A stretch of 39,011 nucleotides of DNA from Oscillospiraceae bacterium (GTDB lineage Bacteria > Bacillota > Clostridia > Oscillospirales > Ruminococcaceae): NCBI GenBank assembly GCA_017533485.1, contig JAFXIC010000043.1:1-39011 (forward strand). Reading direction: 5' to 3'. A model generated the notes under the pieces. It was not told the DNA's origin, made no database searches, and saw only the letters and a list, made by a program, of their open reading frames with translations. The translations under genes and the position numbers were made by a program. Shown piece by piece: positions 1 to 7,600 of this stretch. How positions within the stretch are numbered: the first letter of the stretch is position 1; each line of letters begins with the position of its first letter.

Positions 1-1
1 A

Positions 2-133
2 CCAACCAATAAGGTTTTAGAAATTACGGGAGTTGACATTGACAGAGTTGTTGACGGTAAAATTGTCGAGCACGGCGGTTCAACTGAAACCTTTGAGACA
101 TTCTGGACAAACGGTTTGATTAAACCAGTATAA
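2..133 (+). CDS. C-terminal fragment of a SnoaL-like/ester cyclase (NTF2-fold) protein
   Basis: The reading frame enters from the left edge and stops at 131-133, leaving 43 residues. They contain the motif DGKIVEHGG followed by a Phe/Trp-rich end and GLIKP, which matches the last strand and tail of SnoaL-like polyketide cyclase or ester-cyclase proteins (the usual pattern is 'R..DGKI.EHW' or '..EHGG'). Such proteins are small cone-shaped alpha+beta barrels, often of unknown substrate. The catalytic part lies outside the window, so no reaction can be assigned. A strong terminator follows 37 bases later, so it is not part of the downstream surface operon. Confidence 0.6.
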   Translation, partial: PTNKVLEITGVDIDRVVDGKIVEHGGSTETFETFWTNGLIKPV

Positions 134-170
134 TACCAATCCCAATTGATCGAACTGAACATATTACAAA

Positions 171-200
171 GCCGTCTGTGCGCGATCACAGACGGCTTTT
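171..200 (+). terminator. Rho-independent terminator of the SnoaL-like gene
   Basis: A perfect 10-bp stem (GCCGTCTGTG at 171-180 and CACAGACGGC at 187-196) closes a 6-base loop and is followed by TTTT. It closes the upstream gene. A near copy of it ends the pilus locus at 14598-14629. Confidence 0.9.
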
Positions 201-243
201 CTGTATTACCTTCTGTTGTACATATATAAATAGTATATTTCAT

Positions 244-272
244 AAGCCTCCGTTCGGGGGCTTCTCTGTTTT
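244..272 (+). terminator. Possible second hairpin terminator
   Basis: AAGCCTCC (244-251) pairs with GGGGGCTT (256-263) with one G-U pair around a 4-base loop; the trailing CTCTGTTTT is an interrupted T-run. It could back up the terminator at 171-200. Confidence 0.4.
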
Positions 273-600
273 ATGCGCCAAATCCGGTTCCGGCGGGACA
301 CTTGCGCTCTACCGATTTTCACAATACAACTTCTGTTTTGGACGGGCAAATTTTAGAACATTTTATGCTTGTTTGAGATATAATATTTAATTATTTCGGA
401 TTTTGAAATCTGACAGGACGGATTTTGATGTATAATACGCATAAAACTTTATAAGGTGTCTTAACAATTTTGACATAAATTACCATACGCAAAAACTCCC
501 CTAATATATACCGAATGTATAAATACTGTGCACAATATACAAATTAAATATGGTTTGTATGGATAATGTATAGAAAATATCTTCCAATTGTTATTTCGTA
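273..600. other. AT-rich intergenic stretch without a gene
   Basis: I see no convincing coding frame. The stretch is clearly more A+T-rich than the rest of the window. It holds isolated TATAAT hexamers (for example at 431-436) without well-placed -35 partners. It probably contains regulatory DNA for the pilus promoter at 601-629, but I find no recognisable operator. Confidence 0.5.
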
Positions 601-629
601 TTGACTTTCTCTATTGCATATTGTATAAT
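601..629 (+). promoter_or_regulatory. Strong sigma-A promoter of the pilus operon
   Basis: TTGACT (601-606), a 17-bp spacer and a perfect TATAAT (624-629). Transcription should start near 635-637, directly on an in-frame ATG at 635. The mRNA could therefore be leaderless for the long form of the first gene, or have an 80-odd-base leader for the form starting at 719. Confidence 0.85.
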
Positions 630-718
630 AAGATATGTCAAGAAAACAAAATGCTTGCATAGAATTACCAATAGACGGAATAAGAAATATATTTGAAAAT
701 AAGGAGCAGTTTTATTCA

Positions 719-976
719 ATGACAGATAAAGAACTACGGAAACTGAAACGTGCAGACCTGCTTGAGATTTTGTTTCACCTGCAAAAAGAACTCGATGAGG
801 TGCGGAGTGAAAACCTGAATCTGAAACAGCAGCTCCAGAACGGTTCCGGCATGATGTTATCCGACGAAAGTATGCAGCAGCTCATTGATGGTGTTGCCGC
901 GGCAATCAGACAACCCGGAAATCCTTCCGGCGGACAAAACGGAAAACAGCCTGCCGGCGGTAAGCGGAGGCGGTAA
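719..976 (+). CDS. Small coiled-coil protein at the head of the pilus operon
   Basis: An 85-residue soluble protein starting MTDKELRKLKRADLLEIL. Residues 12-42 have the heptad-like L/E/N pattern of a coiled coil, and the tail is Gly/Pro/Lys/Arg-rich. Short proteins with this 'LRKLKRADLLEIL' opening commonly precede signal peptidase and sortase-substrate genes in gut Clostridia; their function is not known. I chose ATG 719 because AAGGAG lies at 701-706 and the conserved-looking sequence begins there. An in-frame ATG at 635 would add 28 residues but has no ribosome site; it lies where the mRNA itself is predicted to begin. The stop is 4 bases from the next start, so the two genes are translationally coupled. 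Confidence 0.75.
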   Translation: MTDKELRKLKRADLLEILFHLQKELDEVRSENLNLKQQLQNGSGMMLSDESMQQLIDGVAAAIRQPGNPSGGQNGKQPAGGKRRR

Positions 977-980
977 GCGT

Positions 981-1562
981 ATGACAGAACAACAGCTTCG
1001 CGATTTGCCGACCGCCGCACAGTATGCACAGGAAATGAAACGGCTGCGGTACCGGAAAGACTTCGCAAAGATGCTGAGAAGTACAGTCAGTTCCTTGCTT
1101 GTCGTTGCCGCAATCGCAGTTTTGATTTCCATGCTGTTTCTGCCGGTACTTCGTGTGACGGGCACCAGCATGACGCCGACCTTACAGGAAAATGAATTTG
1201 TGATATGCAGCGAATGGAGTAATTTCGACTGCGGAGATATCATCGCATTTCATTTCAACAACAAGATTCTTTTGAAGCGTGTCATCGGCACAGCAGGCGA
1301 TTGGATCGAAATTACGGAAGACGGCACAGTCTATGTGAACGGAGAAGAAATCGAAGAACCGTATATCGACCAGAAATCGCTTGGCCAGTGTGATATGGAG
1401 TTTCCGTATCAGGTTCCGGAGAACCGTGTGTTCGTCATGGGAGATCATCGTGAAACATCGGTGGACAGCCGTGTTTCAACGGTTGGCTGTATCGCAGACG
1501 AATACATTATCGGAAAAGTATTCCTGCGCGTATGGCCCTGGGAAACGATCAGCACGCTCTGA
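981..1562 (+). CDS. lepB: Signal peptidase I dedicated to the pilus locus
   Basis: A 193-residue serine/lysine leader peptidase of the S26 family. One membrane segment (about residues 36-56) anchors the protein with the catalytic domain outside. Box B is GTSMTPTL with nucleophile Ser63. Box D is LLKRVIGTAGD with general base Lys99. Box E is VMGDHRETSVDSR (152-164). All catalytic elements are intact. It probably trims the signal peptides of the adhesin and pilins encoded next to it, as locus-specific peptidases do in other Gram-positive pilus islands; this role is inferred from position. The start at 981 has GGAGG at 966-970. Upstream in-frame ATG codons would overlap the preceding gene and are unlikely. 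Confidence 0.9.
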   Translation: MTEQQLRDLPTAAQYAQEMKRLRYRKDFAKMLRSTVSSLLVVAAIAVLISMLFLPVLRVTGTSMTPTLQENEFVICSEWSNFDCGDIIAFHFNNKILLKRVIGTAGDWIEITEDGTVYVNGEEIEEPYIDQKSLGQCDMEFPYQVPENRVFVMGDHRETSVDSRVSTVGCIADEYIIGKVFLRVWPWETISTL

Positions 1563-1608
1563 CATCCAGACATCATTCTCAAAACCTTTTTAAGAGAGGA
1601 GGGGTTCC

Positions 1609-4600
1609 GTGAAAGAATTACAATCGACAGTTAAGAGCTATATCTTAAAAAATATACGGGCAAAACGTTACATGGCAGTGCTGGTTGCGCTATCACTCAT
1701 CGTAACTTTTGCGGTGCCCTATATTTTAACCCAGCCCGCAGCCAGCTGGACGGGAGACGGTTCTTTCTGCTCCATGCAAGAGCATACGCATTCCGATGCG
1801 TGTATTGATATGAATACACCATCCTGCGGACAAACGGAACATGAGCATTCTCCATATGTAGATGAATCCAATAAAGGCTGTTATACAAAGCAGAATTGTT
1901 GGAAATCTATCCATACGCATACCTTGACTTGCTTTCAGAATGCAGAACGTCCGAATTGGTGCTCGCTTCCGAATCATACGCATCAAGGAGATTGCAAGTA
2001 TACAAAGCTTTGTCCGTATGACCCGAATCATGTTCACAATAATGGATGTTACAATTGTATCATACCGGAACATCTGCATACTTCATGTGGGAAAAAATGT
2101 GGATTAGGCGATGCACACCAGCATGATCAAAATAGTTGCTGCAGCATTACGCCTCACTTGCATAGCTGGAATAATTGTTATTGTGCGGATACCACAGAAG
2201 GTCATCAGCATAGCGCACAGTGTTGTCAGCTTCCACAGCATCAGCATGATTACAGCAGCTGTAATTTTGATAGCTGTACGTTGGACGATAATCATACACA
2301 TACAGATGATTGTTACTACTGCGGTCAAGTGGGACACTCTCACGCTGATTCCAACTGCGAGCTGAAATGTACGATCGCAGATCCACATGAATGTAAGCTG
2401 GATATCAACGGCGACGGCAGCTGCCATACCGCTTACTGTGATAAGGAAACGCATACTGCTGAGTGTTTCTCTTGTGGAAGTGTTGAGCATACACATTCCG
2501 TAACGTGTTATGACCCCGGTCAGGCAACTTGTGGACAGGAACATCATCCTGCTCATACCCAAGAATGCTATACTCTGGAAGACGGACATCAGGAGCATAA
2601 GCATGAAGCCGGCTGTTACCAAACCCGAATTTGCGGCCTGGAAGAACATACCCACGGTTCCGGCTGTCTGATCAATACCAACGGCAGCAATATCGAACTC
2701 ATCAAGCTTTTGGTCGGTGCAAATATTATCGGTGACGGCGCAAACGAAGATATCCAGAAGCTCTGGGGTATTACTCGTGAGCAGGGTATAGAATTGCAGG
2801 GAATCTTCAACAACTGCGCGGATGATGCCGAAAGAACCGAAAAGCTTCAGGAATACTGTTCGAGCAAAGGTATTGACCTAACGCTTGCTCAGGTCATCCA
2901 AAACGCGGATGAAAACTTCCTCCTCGGTATTGCATCCCGATTCTGTGTCTTTGTAGAAGATTACTACCAGCCCAGCGATTCTGACGCGGAAGGCCGTGTC
3001 GCAGTCGGCGGTGACTTTATTGTCGATGCGAACTTTGCATACCAAATCGGTAAAGGTCCTTATATGACAACCGATTCGCTCGAAAGCAAGATGAATAACA
3101 TCGGATTCGCTTACCTGATCTTAGGCGGCGCAGTCACAAAAGGCGGTTTAGGTGATGAGCGAAACGATTCCGGGAATATTTATAAGCTTGGAAATGAAAT
3201 CGGTGTCTTGGAAGAAGCAGCAAGACGTTTTGTTCTGAATCATACGACCGGTGAAGCCGTATCAACCGCAGGCTTGATTCCGCTGGATCGTGTTTACCTC
3301 GCAGAGCTCTTCGATTTTGCAGCCGAATATGCAAAGTTTGAGGATACCTCGAAACGAATCTCTGGTAACCATACGGCAGGCGTCAGTAAGAATGTTACCG
3401 TTGAACTCAATAAAGAGATTCCGTATCAGGTCATTCCTGAGGTGAAGGATTCGAACGGTGTGCTGACCGGATATGAGGTTATCAATAAGAGTTATACTGA
3501 TCCGGAATATAAGACGCTGACGCTGACATATACCGGATCGGCGAATACTTCGTCGGATACGATCTTCTTTAACCTCAGTGAAGGCGATATCGACGGTTTG
3601 GATGAGATTCACTTTATTGGTGTTGGCGATGCAAATGTTGTTATCAATGTACCGGATGGCGGAACGATTAACTTCGGTGATGACGGCAGTACCATCGTAA
3701 CAAAATTCGGAGATTCCGAAATCTCCAAGAAACAAGACATCGTTGATAAAGCAAGCTTTGAAAGTATGTCTTTGGAAGAACAAACTGCAAGACGGAATGA
3801 GATCGCACATAACGAGCACGTTTCCAATAACAGTGAAGCTTCCGAGCGAATTCTTTATAATTTCTATAATGCAAATGAAATTATTCTGAACCGAAATCTG
3901 AACGGAACGCTGCTTGCGCCGAATGCACATATCGACGGCGGACATATCGGTTACGGAACAAATCTCGGTGTGCTGGAAGACGGTAACGGTCACTTGTCCG
4001 GTGCGATGATTGCGAAAAGCTTCCACGGTGCACTGGAAATCGGTTTCCGTCCCTATGCAGGTAATGCGAGTATCGCGGTAACAAGGAATGTGACCGTGAG
4101 AAAGAACTGGGCGAATGTCGAACCGCAGCCGATTGAAGTTACCTTGTACCAGTCGCTTGGTGAGCAGTATAATGTGACTGCTGATACAGTAGAAACTCTG
4201 CTGACTGAGGGAAAAATCACGAAGGTGTCCGAGAGCGACAACATCGTGAATCCCGTCACAATTCAAGCAGATTCCGGAGAGAACGGCTGGGAAAATACCT
4301 GGTATAATCTCCCGCAGTTCCAGACGATGGATGACGGTCAGACACAAACGCCTTACTACTATTATGCGATTGAAACACCAATCGAAAATGCTGACTGGGA
4401 AGTTGACTATCAGAATAATGGTATTTCCAACGGCGTGATTGATGTTACAAACCACAAGAACATTTCCGTTAAGGTTCAGAAGGAATATCTGAATTGGGAC
4501 GGAACTCCCATCGACTTAAAGGATATAAATCCGAAGCCGGTGGTTCAGTTCAAGCTGTACGCATCGACAGAACCTCATACACATGTACAGCCGAATCTCA

Positions 4601-7600
4601 GAAACCTGATTTGTGCAGAAACGCATACGCATACACCGAAGTGCTACGCAGCACATCTGGTGTGTACGGAAACGAGCATGGCGCATAAACACAAACCCTC
4701 CTGCTACGCTTGTCATTACGAATGTGAGTGGTTTGAGCATACGCACAGCGAAGAATGCGGCGATACCTGTACAATCAGAGAGCACACACATAATGAAGCT
4801 TGTATATCCTGTTCGTATCTGCCGGCGGAGGATTCGCTGAAACCGGTGAACAACGAATCCGGAAACAATATCTACACCATCGAGTATGACGCGAGTGGTG
4901 AACTTCCCTTGGATCCGGAAGAAACGCCGATTCTCGGCCCGAATCAGTCTCTCACAGGCGGTGGTTCTTCGAAGACCGCCATGATGACGGAACTTGAAAA
5001 TCTGCCTGCGATTGATGAAAAAGGCAATAAGCTCTATTATTATATTGAAGAGCTGAATGCGGATGGATATGATGTCACATACACTGGAAACGCATGGAAC
5101 GAAAATAGGGATGTGACAATCACCAACAAGCAGAAGTCCATTGAGATTACTGTTGAAAAGAACTGGGTCGGTGTTTCGCCGAGCGATAGGAATCCGGTTC
5201 AGATTCAGATTGAACAGTATATTCAGTCCGAAGATGGTAATATTACCGAAGATCTCGATATGCCGCTGATGTTCAATATCCTTGCGGATAAGGAATATCT
5301 GACCGTCGGCAGCACCGCACAGATCATTCCGGTCAATACCAAGGGCAAGGATGTCACTTACGAATCCACCAACGAGGCGGTTGCAACCGTTGACGAAAAT
5401 GGTGTGATTACGGGCGTCAGCAATGGTAAGACGACCATCATCGCAAATTGTGATGGTCAGTTTGCAAGCCTGAAAATGGAGGTTGCAGTCCTTTATCCGA
5501 AGGATGTCCTGAGCAATGTTGTCACGTTGGATTCTTCCAAGGTTTTGGATTCGTTTACATTAAAGTTTACGGATGTGATGCTGGATAAATTAAAGCAAAT
5601 GTGGGAGAATGATCCAGACAGCGATAACGACGGACGTGGACAGTATTTCCAGAACACACCGATTGTTCTCAACTTAAATGGTTCGGAAGTCAAGTTCGGT
5701 CTGAAGTACAAGGATTCACAGTGGTATTTTAATATGTGGTATTCGAATATCAATGGCAAAATTTATGATGATGCTACTGTGGATCACCTGATCGAAAACG
5801 GAAATCTGGTAATTGATCAGACATTTCTGCCTAATGATTTTAAGTGTGGAAATGTTCAGATTACCTCGAATCTGGTCGATCTGATTGCGTATCCGGAATG
5901 GACTTACGCATCCGAACAGTCCGCGCTCCAGAAAACTATGAGCCGAGCGGCAATGTACCGCAGTCTTCTGAGAAATATCACTTCCGAGGATGTCAAGCTG
6001 AAAATTAAGAATGTTAATTTTGCAACGCTGAGTCTTGGCCCAGGAAATAACTGGACACAGACGCTGGAAGTTCCGGTGGCTGACTTCTACGGAAATCCAT
6101 ATTACTATTCCGCAAAAGAAACCTCTGTACCCGATGGTTTTGTTGTAAAATACTACTTCGAGGATGACGATGATAAGTTCCAGACATTTATCAGTGCCGT
6201 AAATCCCGGAAAAGCAGAGATTACGGTCACCAACTCGAAGAAAGGCAGCTTCCCTGTCGAAAAGAAATGGGGCGATTCTGAGGACCATACCAATGATAAG
6301 GTTCGGATTAACCTCTATAAGGCGGGTACCGCGGACAGTACTGATGAAAATCTGAAATATGTCAAGCAGCTGGAGTTGTCCATAAGAAACAGCTGGAATA
6401 GTCAGTTCGATGATTTGCCCGCAACAGAAAAAGATGGCTCCGTTATCTATTATTATATCAGAGAAATCGAAATTTCCTTGGATGGCGGTGAATTTGTACC
6501 TGTCGAGAATACGGAATACCATCCGGAATATAATATCAACGGTTTGCCGTTGTCCGGAATCTCAGCAGATGCAGTCTTTACAGTCACCAACAACAGAACT
6601 TATCCGGAAAAACCGCTGTCGCTGACAGTCAATAAGGTTTGGCACGGTCAGGCGTCTGACAGTATTCGTTTCACCTTGAAACAGTACAGAAAAGCGCTGA
6701 ACGAAGAAAGCTATTCCCCGGTGGAAGAATATAGCAGTCAGACCTATGAATTGTCCGCAGCAAACGACTGGACCATAACGATTGATGATCTGGTCGGCCA
6801 GAGCACAGACGGCGCGGTTTATAAGTATGAGGTTGTGGAAGAAGCAATCAGCGGTTATCGTACTGCATATACGCAGGGCGCACCGAATTATGATGACTGG
6901 ACACAGTCCGCTACGATCACAAATACCAAGTACTTTAACCTGAAAGTATTAAAGAAATGGATTGACCGTACAAACAATGGGCACAACGGCGACTCGGTAT
7001 TCTTCAAGATCTTCCGTTCGGTCACAAAGCCCGATCGGGATGACGTCAATCTCTACGAGGCATTAACCATTACACCCGATGCACCGATCAATATGATCTG
7101 GGGCGAGAACAGCATACTTTACGTGAATAAGCAAGTGTCTGTCAAGGGTGAATATGACACCGATGTGATTGATGTGAACATCAGCGAAACACCCAACGAA
7201 AACGGCAGGTACAGCGTCCAAGTCTTTGGTAAGAAAGCCGGTGAAACACAGCTGACACTGACAGACGGACTGCTGGAACGTACTGTTTCTGTTACAATCG
7301 AAAATCCTGAGATGGTGATTGTCTTGCCTGAGGGTGAAGACGCAAGCATTCAGTCTCATGATGAGCTGCAGCTTCGCGTTGAGGATGTGAGCGGAAACGA
7401 ACTTCGCGACATCAGATTCACTTCGTCTGATACAAAGATTGTTACAGTCGATGCGGATGGAAAGGTAACGGGCGGAACGACTTCCGGTACCGCAACCATC
7501 ACAGCAAAGAAAGAAGGCTATAAGGATGCAACCATAGCGATTTCGGTTGGCTTGCGCAGCATGACCGTGAAAGACAGCAAAGGCAATACGGGCGAGATGA

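Noticed and set aside
463-510. TTGACA at 470-475 as a promoter of the pilus operon
   Set aside because: There is no -10 hexamer at a workable distance (the nearest TAATAT is 26 bp away), while 601-629 is a full promoter.
3262-4455. 397-residue open frame on the minus strand inside the adhesin gene
   Set aside because: It is antisense to a clearly coding choice-of-anchor/Cna_B region, has no ribosome site or recognisable motif, and reflects codon bias of the plus strand.
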